Under the pieces are notes generated by a model that did no database searches, was not told the origin of the DNA, and saw only the letters and a list, made by a program, of their open reading frames with translations. Positions 17,061 to 24,870 of a DNA stretch of 36,070 bases are shown here, piece by piece; position 1 is the first letter of the stretch, and each line of letters begins with the position of its first letter. The translations under genes and the position numbers were made by a program. Origin of the DNA: a virus; IMG/VR virus record IMGVR_UViG_3300005613_000210, positions 1-36,070 of that record, one strand, 5' to 3'.

Positions 17061-18091
17061 AAGTAGGTTTAATTACAGATACTCATTGGTCGGCAAGGAA
17101 ATCTTCCAGACATTTACATAATTACTTTGAGTTATTCTATGAGAATATATTTTTTCCAACATTGGAAGAATATGGAATAACTACTGTAATTCATTTGGGA
17201 GATGCATTCGACAACCGTAAGAGTATTGATTTTTGGGGATTGGATTGGACTAGGAGAGTTGTTTTAGATCCTCTTAGTAAATATGACGTACACATGATTA
17301 TTGGAAATCACGATATTTTTCTAAGAAACTCAAATACAATTAATTCTCCAAGTCTTTTACTTAAGGACTATCCAAACATAAAAACTTATTCTGAAGCAAC
17401 AGAAGTTAATATTGGTGGACTTGATATTTTATTTTTACCCTGGATTAATGAAGAAAATGAAAAACAAACTTTCAAACTTATTCAAGATACATCTTGCCAG
17501 TGTGCGATGGGGCACCTTGAGCTTAAAGGATTTACAGCTTATCGTGGACACACCATGGAAGAAGGTATGGACTGCGAATTACTTAAAAAGTTCAAGCGCG
17601 TCTTTTCGGGACACTATCACACTCGATCGGATAATGGAAGAGTCTTTTACCTAGGAAATACTTATGAAATGTTTTGGAATGATGTGAATGATACAAGAGG
17701 ATTTCATATCTTTGATACTGAAACCCTAGAGCACATTCCAATCAATAATCCTTATAGATTATTCTATAATATCTACTATGAGGATACAAATTACAAAACT
17801 TTTGATTTTTCGGAGTATGAAAATAAAATTGTGAAGGTAATAGTTCGTAAGAAAACAAAACCAAAAGACTTTGAGAAGTTTATTGATAGGTTATATTCAG
17901 TTGGTGTACAAGATTTAAAAATTATTGAAAACTTTGAGATTCAAGAAAGCGAAGAGTTTGAAATAAGTGAGGATGAAAATACACTTTCTATCTTGAATAG
18001 ATATATTGACGAATCTGAGTTTGATCTAAACAAAAACATTATTAAGGGTTTATTTCAAGATCTTTATAGACAAGCTTGCGAAGTAGAATAA
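17057..18091 (+). CDS. 47: Recombination nuclease subunit gp47 (Mre11/SbcD-like)
   Basis: A 344-residue phosphoesterase (T4: 339) that with gp46 resects DNA ends for recombination-dependent replication. The calcineurin-type metal motifs are in order: GLITDTHW (D8, H10), HLGDAFDNR, IGNHDIF, MGHLELKGF and FSGHYHTRS. The C-terminal ~100 residues form the acidic capping and gp46-binding part. It is translationally coupled to gp55 upstream (4-base overlap) and to the DUF3110-like gene downstream (TAATG). Confidence 0.96.
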   Translation: MKVGLITDTHWSARKSSRHLHNYFELFYENIFFPTLEEYGITTVIHLGDAFDNRKSIDFWGLDWTRRVVLDPLSKYDVHMIIGNHDIFLRNSNTINSPSLLLKDYPNIKTYSEATEVNIGGLDILFLPWINEENEKQTFKLIQDTSCQCAMGHLELKGFTAYRGHTMEEGMDCELLKKFKRVFSGHYHTRSDNGRVFYLGNTYEMFWNDVNDTRGFHIFDTETLEHIPINNPYRLFYNIYYEDTNYKTFDFSEYENKIVKVIVRKKTKPKDFEKFIDRLYSVGVQDLKIIENFEIQESEEFEISEDENTLSILNRYIDESEFDLNKNIIKGLFQDLYRQACEVE

Positions 18092-18366
18092 TGTATCTCC
18101 TCACACTTAAAGATAGAAAAGATGATGGAGCATATGCAGTACATGACCAATATGGGCAAAAAGTTTTATTTCTTTTTGAGGAAGAGGATGATGCAACTCG
18201 TTATGCCCTGATGCTAGAGGATGAAGAAGATGAGGAAATGGAACTTGTAGAAGTTGATTCTGACCTTGCCATTCGCACTTGTATGCTCTATAATTACAAG
18301 TATGCAGTAATAACCCCTGACGATATTGTAGTGCCACCTAAGAATGATAACCTTCAAAAAAATTAG
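18091..18366 (+). CDS. DUF3110-like small protein
   Basis: A 91-residue acidic protein. I start it at the ATG overlapping the gp47 stop; a TTG 15 bases upstream also fits the frame but is less likely. The pattern YLLTLKDRKDDGAYAV, VLFLFEEEDDATRYALMLE and a late TPDDIVVPP resembles DUF3110, a family of small cyanobacterial and cyanophage proteins. It overlaps the start of gp46 by 23 bases, so it is embedded in the 47/46 operon. Function is unknown. If the family call is right, it is one of the better host-range hints here (cyanobacteria). Confidence 0.7.
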   Translation: MYLLTLKDRKDDGAYAVHDQYGQKVLFLFEEEDDATRYALMLEDEEDEEMELVEVDSDLAIRTCMLYNYKYAVITPDDIVVPPKNDNLQKN

Positions 18367-20056
18367 ATATAAAAACTTTTTAAGTTCTGGAAATGCATTT
18401 GCCGAAATTGACTTTCAAAAAAGTACCACAAATCTCATTGTAGGAACAAATGGGGCAGGAAAATCAACAATGCTTGATGCTTTGACATTTGCTCTCTTTA
18501 ATAAAGCATTCCGTAAAATTAATAAAAATCAACTCATCAACACAACCAATGAAAGAGATTGTTTAGTTGAAATTGAGTTTTCTGTAAATAATCGTGATTA
18601 TCTTGTTCGTAGAGGAATTAAACCAAATATATTTGATATTGAAGTAAATGGAAATCTTCTGCATAAAGAAGCAGATGACCGTGCAAACCAAAGAATACTG
18701 GAAGAAAATATTCTCAAGGTAAATTATAAATCATTTACGCAAATTGTAATTTTGGGTAGTAGCACTTTTGTGCCGTTTATGCAACTTACTACTGCAAATC
18801 GTCGTGAAGTCATCGAAGATCTTTTAGATATTCGTATCTTTTCTGCAATGAATACTTTGATTAAAGATAAGATGCGAACTCAAAAAGAAAAAATAAAATC
18901 TTTAGATCTTAAGAAAGAAAATCTAAAGGACAAAATTAAAATGCAAGAAACATTCATTGAAGAGCTTGAGAATCGTGGAAATGCTAATATAGAAAGCAAT
19001 AATCGGAAAATATCCGATTTAGATTCTGAAATTGGTAATCATATTGAAGATAATGAGAGATTAGATAAGGAAGTAAAAGAACTTCAGGATAAACTTGAGG
19101 AGATGTCCGATATTGATGGGAAGTTAGCAAAACTTAATAATTTGAAAGGAAAACTATCTCAAAAGGTATCAATAATGGCAGATGAGCATAGTTTTTTTAC
19201 TGATAATTCGGTATGCCCTACATGTACTCAAACTATTGAGGAAGATTTTAGGTTAAATAAAGTTAACGACGTTCAAAATAAATTAAAAGAACTTAAAAGT
19301 GGTTATGAAGAACTTGAAAAAACTATAGTCACTGAAAAGGAAAGAGAACGTCAATTTATCAATACCTCAAAGGAGATTACAAAACTCAATCATGAGATTT
19401 CTCAAAACAATACTCGGATTAGTCTCAGTCGAAGACAAATCAGAGATCTTGAATCTGAAGTTCAAAAAATTACCGATCAACTTAAAAACAGAAATATTGA
19501 GCATGAAAAGTTAGAAGAGTTTCGGAAATCTCTACAATCTGTATTTGATGAATTATCAAAAAGAAAAGAAGAAATCGTTTATTACGACTTTGCATATTCT
19601 CTTCTAAAAGATGATGGAGTGAAAACGAAAATCATCAAAAAATATTTACCATTCATCAATCAGCAGGTTAATCGTTATCTTCAAATGATGGATTTTTATA
19701 TTAATTTTTCATTGGATGAGGAGTTCAATGAAACTATGAAGTCTCCAATTCATGAAGATTTTTCATATAGTTCTTTCAGTGAAGGTGAAAAGATGAGAAT
19801 TGATTTAGCACTTCTCTTCACTTGGAGAGAAGTGGCTAGACTTAAAAACTCAGTAAATACAAATCTATTAATTATGGATGAAGTATTTGATTCTTCACTT
19901 GATGGGTTTGGTACCGAAGAGTTTTTGAAGATCATTAAGTATGTGATTAAAGATGCTAATGTATTCGTAATTTCTCATAAGACTGGCTTAGAGGACAAAT
20001 TTGAAAGTGTCACAAAGTTTGACAAAGTAAAAGGTTTTTCCCGTATAGTCCAATAA
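18344..20056 (+). CDS. 46: Recombination nuclease subunit gp46 (Rad50/SbcC-like)
   Basis: A 570-residue SMC-like ATPase (T4: 560), partner of gp47. Walker A is GTNGAGKST (K40). Two coiled-coil arms (about 165-280 and 300-410) flank a zinc hook CPTC (C291, C294). The ABC signature is SFSEGEKMRIDLALLF, Walker B is LLIMDEVFD and a switch His lies in VISHK. All match T4 gp46 closely. The start at 18344 lies inside the preceding gene (23-base overlap), which fits T4-style packing and keeps the conserved KIRYKNFLSSG N-terminus. Confidence 0.97.
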   Translation: MITFKKIRYKNFLSSGNAFAEIDFQKSTTNLIVGTNGAGKSTMLDALTFALFNKAFRKINKNQLINTTNERDCLVEIEFSVNNRDYLVRRGIKPNIFDIEVNGNLLHKEADDRANQRILEENILKVNYKSFTQIVILGSSTFVPFMQLTTANRREVIEDLLDIRIFSAMNTLIKDKMRTQKEKIKSLDLKKENLKDKIKMQETFIEELENRGNANIESNNRKISDLDSEIGNHIEDNERLDKEVKELQDKLEEMSDIDGKLAKLNNLKGKLSQKVSIMADEHSFFTDNSVCPTCTQTIEEDFRLNKVNDVQNKLKELKSGYEELEKTIVTEKERERQFINTSKEITKLNHEISQNNTRISLSRRQIRDLESEVQKITDQLKNRNIEHEKLEEFRKSLQSVFDELSKRKEEIVYYDFAYSLLKDDGVKTKIIKKYLPFINQQVNRYLQMMDFYINFSLDEEFNETMKSPIHEDFSYSSFSEGEKMRIDLALLFTWREVARLKNSVNTNLLIMDEVFDSSLDGFGTEEFLKIIKYVIKDANVFVISHKTGLEDKFESVTKFDKVKGFSRIVQ

Positions 20057-20070
20057 CAAACCTTGGAAAA

Positions 20071-20208
20071 ATGACAACTCCAAACTGGCAACACAATTCT
20101 GGAAAACCCCAGAAACGAAAACTTAAACCTCAAGCACTGAGACAAGCAAAGGCACGTCTCAAAGCACTCAAGAAACGTCTCCAACAAGGAGACGTTTCTT
20201 TTTTATAA
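20071..20208 (+). CDS. Small basic protein of 45 residues, unknown function
   Basis: A frame of 45 residues starting MTTPNWQHNSGKPQKRKLKP, with a Lys/Arg-rich helix (ALRQAKARLKALKKRL) after it and ending GDVSFL. It lies 14 bases after gp46 with a weak purine-rich leader. The last ~13 codons also form a 13-bp terminator hairpin, and the stop codon lies within a late promoter. The strongly basic character would suit nucleic-acid binding, but that is speculation. Coding potential is supported by position, composition and an in-frame stop; it remains a hypothetical gene. Confidence 0.6.
   Translation: MTTPNWQHNSGKPQKRKLKPQALRQAKARLKALKKRLQQGDVSFL
20170..20204 (+). terminator. Intrinsic terminator after gene 46
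   Basis: AAGAAACGTCTCC (20170-20182) and GGAGACGTTTCTT (20188-20200) make a perfect 13-bp stem with a 5-base loop, followed by TTTT. It lies within the coding end of the 45-residue gene and closes the 55-47-46 operon. Confidence 0.93.
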
Positions 20209-20211
20209 ATA
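20204..20211 (+). promoter_or_regulatory. Late promoter directly after the terminator
   Basis: An exact TATAAATA shares its first T with the terminator T-run and includes the stop codon of the 45-residue gene. The next ATG is 24 bases downstream, so that gene is probably a late gene. Confidence 0.8.
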
Positions 20212-20234
20212 TTTAAAAAAGTATTCATAGACAA

Positions 20235-20993
20235 ATGGATAATCAGAAACAATATTCTTTATTGATGGAAGCATTTAATGCTGTTTATGATAACATCTCA
20301 GAGTCTCATTTTAAGGTTGGTGATGAAGTTATCTGTAAAGATAGTGGGATGGAAGGTGAGGTTATTAAACTTGATAAACCTGATGGAAAAGAAGATGAGA
20401 AGTACTATACTGTGAAGCGTGAAGATGGTAAGAAAGTTAAGTATGCTCCTAAAGAACTGAAACTTGCTGAGGAAGCAAAGAATGGTGGTGTCCCTAGAAA
20501 GAAGGAAGAGAAGTTTCATAAAAAACTAGATACATTAGTGCATAAAACTTTTGGTAAAAGAGAAGAGGAAATGAAAGAAGAAGTTGATATTTTTGATGTT
20601 ATTCTAGAGCACTTAGTTGCAGAAGGTTATGCTGATACCAATCAGGCAGCACTTGCGATCATGGCAAATATGAGTGAAGAGTGGAGAGAGAGTATTATGA
20701 TTGAAGAAGGTATGACGATGAAAGATTTCAAAGCAAACCGCAGAAAACTCAAGCGTAGAGAAGCTTCTGCTGATGCTAAGAAGAGGGGTCACGTTGGTAA
20801 AGAATGGTACAACGATGGTAGAACCTATTCTCCTGATGAAGCAAAGAGAATGCGTTCAAACTTGGATGATGAGGAAAGAAGCACAAGACATCGTAGTTCT
20901 GTAGACCCTGAGGGTGATGATAGTGATTACTCTGCAAACATAACGAAGAATCCTAAAAAACTCCGTAAGCAAACAGCAATGGGAGAGCACTGA
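20235..20993 (+). CDS. Late-expressed protein with a KOW/SH3-like N-terminal segment
   Basis: A 252-residue, highly charged protein. Residues about 26-75 (FKVGDEVICKDSGMEGEVI, then YYTVKREDGKKVKYAP) look like a KOW/SH3-like small barrel. A helical middle follows, with LVAEGYADTNQAALAIMANM and SEEWRESIMIEEG. The C-terminus is basic and polar (GHVGKEWYNDGRTYSPDEAKRMR, ending KNPKKLRKQTAMGEH in separate pieces). A perfect late promoter precedes it and a terminator follows, so it is a single-gene late unit. A virion or packaged role is plausible from timing; the function is unknown. Similar proteins occur in T4-like cyanophages as far as I recall. Confidence 0.6.
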   Translation: MDNQKQYSLLMEAFNAVYDNISESHFKVGDEVICKDSGMEGEVIKLDKPDGKEDEKYYTVKREDGKKVKYAPKELKLAEEAKNGGVPRKKEEKFHKKLDTLVHKTFGKREEEMKEEVDIFDVILEHLVAEGYADTNQAALAIMANMSEEWRESIMIEEGMTMKDFKANRRKLKRREASADAKKRGHVGKEWYNDGRTYSPDEAKRMRSNLDDEERSTRHRSSVDPEGDDSDYSANITKNPKKLRKQTAMGEH

Positions 20994-21018
20994 AATCCAC
21001 TTTTCAAACTGTCCATAG

Positions 21019-21050
21019 GAGGGTCGCAAGACCCTCTTTTTTTGTATAAT
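21019..21050 (+). promoter_or_regulatory. Terminator fused to a -10 box (upstream of the VWA gene)
   Basis: GAGGGTC (21019-21025), loop GCAA, GACCCTC (21030-21036) and a T-run form a terminator. TATAAT (21045-21050) follows immediately. No recognisable -35 lies 16-18 bases upstream, because that position is the hairpin itself. The VWA gene ATG is 21 bases after the box. Confidence 0.75.
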
Positions 21051-21071
21051 GGTCTCATACGAATCAGACCT

Positions 21072-23210
21072 ATGACCGTCAAACACGAAATTAAGTCCCA
21101 ACTTGCCAAATTGCTTGCCACCGAAGATCTTGTAGTGGAGCACAAGAAAGTAGAGACTGCTTGCTTTAATGTCCACACTCGTGTGCTGACACTGCCGATG
21201 TGGGAGAAGGCAAGCAATACCGTGTATGACCTTCTGGTTGCCCATGAGTGCGGACATGCATTGGAAACACCTGATGAAGACTGGTTCGATAATTACAACA
21301 TCCTTCCACAATTCGTGAATGTGGTAGAAGATGCTCGCATTGAGAAACTGATGAAACGTCGTTATGCTGGTCTGGCAAAGACTTTTTTCAATGGTTATAA
21401 AGAGCTTGCTGATGAGGATTTTTTCTGCCTTGAAAATGAAGATATTAATAAGTTTAATCTTGCAGATAAAGCAAATCTTTATTTTAAAATTGGCAACTTT
21501 TTAGATATTAGTTTTTCTCCAAAAGAGATGGAAATCATTGAAATGATTGAGTCTTGTGAAACTTTTGCTGATACTTTGATTGCGGCAGAATGTCTTTACA
21601 AATATTGTGAAGAGCAGCAAAGTGATAAAAGTAATCAAATTAATTTGGATTCTCATGAGAATAGTGAGAATAAAGATGATGACTCTGAAAGTAATGGAGA
21701 AAAAAGTAAGAATAGTAATGAGAGTTTTGAGAATGAGAATAATCAGTCCGAAGAAGAATCTGAAGATGGTAATAAGCAAGAAGAATATTCAAATCAAAAT
21801 GATGTAAAAGGTGATTCTAGTAAAGAGCAGAAAAATGACTCTGGAGATGAATCTGCTACTGTTAAGACTATGGAATCTTTGGAAGAATCCATCCGCAGTT
21901 TGGTTAATCATAACGGAACTGAGAATGTTTATGTTGAGATTCCGGATCTCAATCTGAATAACATTATCATTTCTAACGAAAAAATACATCACCAATGTAA
22001 AACACATTGGGCAGATAATGATTCTCAGTATTTCAATTGGGTTGATGAGGACTATGAAAAGTTTAAAAAATCTGCACAAAAAGAAGTTAACTATCTTGTA
22101 AAGGAGTTTGAGTGTAAAAAATCTGCCGATAGTTATTCTAGATCTTCAATTTCTAGGACAGGAGTTCTTGATTGCTCTAAACTTCATACTTACAGGTATA
22201 ATGAAGATATGTTTAAAAAAGTTACTACTATTCCCGATGGAAAAAATCATGGACTAATTTTTATTCTAGATTGGTCTGGATCTATGGCGGAAGTAATGCT
22301 GGATACAATTAAGCAATTGTATAATTTGATTTGGTTCTGTAAAAAGTGTTCTATTCCCTTTGATGTATATGCATTCACAAATGATTATCCAGTTGTAGAT
22401 AATGAGACTGGAAATATTAGGGAATGTTCCTATGAGAAGAAGGAAAGTCTCATTCAGATTCATGAAACTTTTTCTATGATGAATCTATTTACTAGTCGTG
22501 TGAATGGAGTTGAAATTGAAAGGCAAATGAAAACAATTTATAGAATTGCATATTCTTTTAGACAATATACTCACTATACTATTCCTGTTGGTATGGGACT
22601 TTCTGGAACTCCTTTGAATGAAGCTTTAATATCGCTTCATAAAATTATTCCATCCTTTATGAAGAGTCATAAAGTGCAAAAACTTCAGTGCGTAGTTTTG
22701 ACTGATGGAGAATCTGCACCACTTCGTTTTCACCGTGAGTTTAAAAATCGGTGGCAAGAAGAAGAATATATTGGAGTAAATTATATTGGTGATAATTCTT
22801 TTCTTAGAGATCGTAAAACTGGAAATACATATGCCTTTTTGCCAGAGTATACTCAATTTACTAAAACCATATTGGAAAACTTGAGGGATAATTTTAAAGA
22901 AACTAACTTTATTGGTATTCGTGTTATTGCTAATCGTGATGCTTCAAACTTTATTCGTAGTTATAAAGTGTGTGGAGATGAATATGCAAAAATTATGAAT
23001 ATTTGGAAGAAGAATAGATCTTTTTCAATTCAAAACTCTGGATATCATACTTACTTAGCCATATCTGCAAATACATTGTCTAGTGATTCTGATTTTGATG
23101 TTGTTGATGATGCGACAAAAACACAAATTAAGAATGCATTTGTCAAGAGTTTGAGATCTAAAAAAACAAATAAAAAAATCCTTAATGAGTTCATAAGTTA
23201 TGTGGCATAA
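21072..23210 (+). CDS. CobT-like VWA protein with an N-terminal HExxH motif
   Basis: A 712-residue protein from the ATG at 21072; an upstream non-ATG extension of 10 codons is rejected because it would overlap the -10 region. Near the N-terminus is HECGH (H58-H62), followed by VVEDARIEKLMKRRY, as in zinc metallopeptidases where the second motif offers a Glu ligand. The middle (about 185-280) is a low-complexity Glu/Asp/Ser/Asn region. The C-terminal von Willebrand A domain has the MIDAS motif DWSGS (D400-S404) and a later LTDGES. The next gene is a CobS/MoxR-type AAA+ ATPase, the usual partner of such VWA proteins. Cobalt chelatase activity is not established: the AAA+/VWA pair could be a general metal-insertion or remodelling machine. 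Confidence 0.8.
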   Translation: MTVKHEIKSQLAKLLATEDLVVEHKKVETACFNVHTRVLTLPMWEKASNTVYDLLVAHECGHALETPDEDWFDNYNILPQFVNVVEDARIEKLMKRRYAGLAKTFFNGYKELADEDFFCLENEDINKFNLADKANLYFKIGNFLDISFSPKEMEIIEMIESCETFADTLIAAECLYKYCEEQQSDKSNQINLDSHENSENKDDDSESNGEKSKNSNESFENENNQSEEESEDGNKQEEYSNQNDVKGDSSKEQKNDSGDESATVKTMESLEESIRSLVNHNGTENVYVEIPDLNLNNIIISNEKIHHQCKTHWADNDSQYFNWVDEDYEKFKKSAQKEVNYLVKEFECKKSADSYSRSSISRTGVLDCSKLHTYRYNEDMFKKVTTIPDGKNHGLIFILDWSGSMAEVMLDTIKQLYNLIWFCKKCSIPFDVYAFTNDYPVVDNETGNIRECSYEKKESLIQIHETFSMMNLFTSRVNGVEIERQMKTIYRIAYSFRQYTHYTIPVGMGLSGTPLNEALISLHKIIPSFMKSHKVQKLQCVVLTDGESAPLRFHREFKNRWQEEEYIGVNYIGDNSFLRDRKTGNTYAFLPEYTQFTKTILENLRDNFKETNFIGIRVIANRDASNFIRSYKVCGDEYAKIMNIWKKNRSFSIQNSGYHTYLAISANTLSSDSDFDVVDDATKTQIKNAFVKSLRSKKTNKKILNEFISYVA

Positions 23211-23246
23211 ATACCATCAACTGGTGGACAGATAAAAAACTGTCAT

Positions 23247-23282
23247 AAGGAGAGTTTAAATGCTCTCCTTTTCTTGTATAAT
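23247..23282 (+). promoter_or_regulatory. Terminator fused to a -10 box (upstream of cobS)
   Basis: AAGGAGAG (23247-23254) pairs with CTCTCCTT (23263-23270) over an 8-base loop, then TTCTTG leads into TATAAT (23277-23282). No good -35 is present. The cobS ATG is 33 bases after the box. Confidence 0.7.
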
Positions 23283-23314
23283 TACTATGTTGAGACAAAC
23301 CACTCCACTTCATT

Positions 23315-24418
23315 ATGACTATTTCTTCCGATTACATTCGCACTTCTCTTAAATCTTTGTATGGAGATAATATCTGTGCTGCAGATATTCGTGCTTGGTG
23401 TGCAATGAATGATTCCAACTATCAGACTGTAACTAAAAAACTTGAAGATTATAAAATTGGTCGTGGTAAGTGGAATCTTGAAGTAACTCCACAAAAGGTT
23501 GAAGAAATCGAACGTACTTATCAAGCTCCTCCTGCACTTCCTGCTGTGGAACAAAACCTTATTCCTGAAAAAGATGATACTTTCGTCAAGTTTGGTAACT
23601 TTGGTGATATTAAAAAAATTATTCAGTCCCGTCTCTTTTATCCTACGTTTATTACGGGTCTTTCGGGTAACGGTAAAACGTTCAGTGTTGAGCAAGCGTG
23701 TGCTCAACTTGGTCGGGAACTGATTCGTGTAAACATTACGATTGAAACTGATGAAGATGATCTTATTGGCGGTTTCCGCCTTGTCGATGGCGCTACTGTC
23801 TGGCACAACGGTCCAGTCATCGAAGCACTCCAACGAGGAGCTATCTTGCTCCTTGACGAAATCGACTTGGCAAGTAACAAGATTCTCTGTCTCCAATCTA
23901 TCTTGGAGGGGAAGGGAGTTTTCCTTAAAAAGATTGGAAGGTTCATTCAACCAAAGTCAGGATTCAATGTCATCGCAACCGCCAATACTAAAGGCAAAGG
24001 TTCGGACGACGGTCGGTTTATTGGAACTAACGTGCTCAACGAAGCGTTTCTAGAGCGTTTCCCTGTGACCTTTGAGCAGTCTTATCCAACTCCTGCAACT
24101 GAACAGAAGATTCTGGAAGGTATCGCTCTGGATCTTGGTGTGGAAGATCGTGATTTTTGTAAGCGTCTTGTAGATTGGGGTGACATTATTCGTAAAACCT
24201 TCTATGATGGTGGTATCGAAGAAATCATCAGCACTCGTCGTCTTGTTCACATTATCCGTGCATATAGCATCTTCCAAGATAAAGCAAAGGCGATTCAAGT
24301 CTGTGTGAATCGTTTTGATGAAGAAACTAAACAAGCATTCTTGGAATTGTATGATAAAGTTGATTCAGACTTTGTGATGCCAACGGAGGATTCTGTTGAC
24401 ACATACAACTCTATTTGA
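23315..24418 (+). CDS. cobS: CobS-type AAA+ ATPase (MoxR family)
   Basis: A 367-residue AAA+ ATPase. Walker A is GLSGNGKT (K121), Walker B is ILLLDEID, and the MoxR/CobS features DEDDLIGGFRLVDG, NVIATANTKGKG and NEAFLERFPV are all present. The N-terminal ~90 residues (TISSDYIRTSLKSLYG, WCAMNDSNYQTV) are a separate small domain. In aerobic cobalamin synthesis CobS works with VWA protein CobT to drive cobalt insertion. T4-like cyanophages commonly carry this gene, but the phage role is not proven. The upstream neighbour is the VWA partner. The central region uses more C- and G-ending codons than its neighbours. A consensus promoter for the next gene lies in its last codons. Confidence 0.88.
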   Translation: MTISSDYIRTSLKSLYGDNICAADIRAWCAMNDSNYQTVTKKLEDYKIGRGKWNLEVTPQKVEEIERTYQAPPALPAVEQNLIPEKDDTFVKFGNFGDIKKIIQSRLFYPTFITGLSGNGKTFSVEQACAQLGRELIRVNITIETDEDDLIGGFRLVDGATVWHNGPVIEALQRGAILLLDEIDLASNKILCLQSILEGKGVFLKKIGRFIQPKSGFNVIATANTKGKGSDDGRFIGTNVLNEAFLERFPVTFEQSYPTPATEQKILEGIALDLGVEDRDFCKRLVDWGDIIRKTFYDGGIEEIISTRRLVHIIRAYSIFQDKAKAIQVCVNRFDEETKQAFLELYDKVDSDFVMPTEDSVDTYNSI

Positions 24419-24442
24419 TATAATTGGGGGAGATATCTCCCC
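24396..24442 (+). promoter_or_regulatory. Consensus sigma-70 promoter with a palindrome at the start site
   Basis: TTGACA (24396-24401), a 17-base spacer and TATAAT (24419-24424) match the host consensus in all 12 positions. The -35 lies within the last cobS codons. The perfect 16-base palindrome GGGGAGATATCTCCCC (24427-24442), followed by TTTTA, covers the expected transcription start. It could be an operator, a 5' hairpin or a weak terminator for cobS. Confidence 0.9.
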
Positions 24443-24453
24443 ATTTTACTATT

Positions 24454-24870
24454 ATGTTTGGACCTGAAGATGAAAAAAAATATGTAAATGAGTTTACTAT
24501 GTCTATGAATAGTAATGACCAAATTGAAATACGAAAAAATCCAATTGACACAATTGACTCCATGAGTTCATCTCACTTCTGGAAGTATGAAGAGGATAAA
24601 ACATTGAAAGAGATTCGTGATTATCTTTCAGGAACTTATCAATCACATTATACTTCAAAAGAATCAAAAACACAGACTCTAGATCTGATTGAGAGTATTG
24701 GAGATGCCGAACCATTTTGTAGGAGTAATGCAATCAAGTATCTCTCAAGGTTTGGTAAAAAGAATGGAAAGTCTAAACTTGACATTCTGAAAGCAATCCA
24801 CTATTGTATTCTTCTCTACCATTTCTCTGGACTTCACAAAAAACCATCTGATAATTATGAAACTTTCTGA
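24454..24870 (+). CDS. DUF3310-like protein
   Basis: A 138-residue protein from the ATG at 24454; the longer frame from a TTG at 24424 overlaps the promoter and is rejected. The C-terminal half has TLDLIESIGDAEPFCRSNAIKYLSRFGKKNGKSKLDILKAIHYC (in pieces), the pattern of the DUF3310 family found in many phages and sometimes described as nucleotide-kinase-like. The N-terminal ~50 residues are acidic and polar. Its stop overlaps the gp45 start region by 14 bases, placing it at the head of the replication operon behind a strong early promoter. The biochemical function is uncertain. Confidence 0.7.
   Translation: MFGPEDEKKYVNEFTMSMNSNDQIEIRKNPIDTIDSMSSSHFWKYEEDKTLKEIRDYLSGTYQSHYTSKESKTQTLDLIESIGDAEPFCRSNAIKYLSRFGKKNGKSKLDILKAIHYCILLYHFSGLHKKPSDNYETF

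Noticed and set aside
18076-18090. TTG start 15 bases upstream for the DUF3110-like gene
   Set aside because: An ATG overlapping the gp47 stop gives the family-like N-terminus and typical coupling.
20856-21378. Several overlapping minus-strand open frames across a gene boundary
   Set aside because: They cross the terminator and -10 region of the forward genes and read as shadows of GC-richer coding sequence.
23206-23213. CATAAATA overlapping the VWA gene stop
   Set aside because: One mismatch from a late box, but a terminator follows within 35 bases and no gene lies between; probably chance.
23285-23950. 221-codon minus-strand open frame opposite cobS
   Set aside because: Antisense to the AAA+ core of cobS; composition is atypical and it has no upstream signal.
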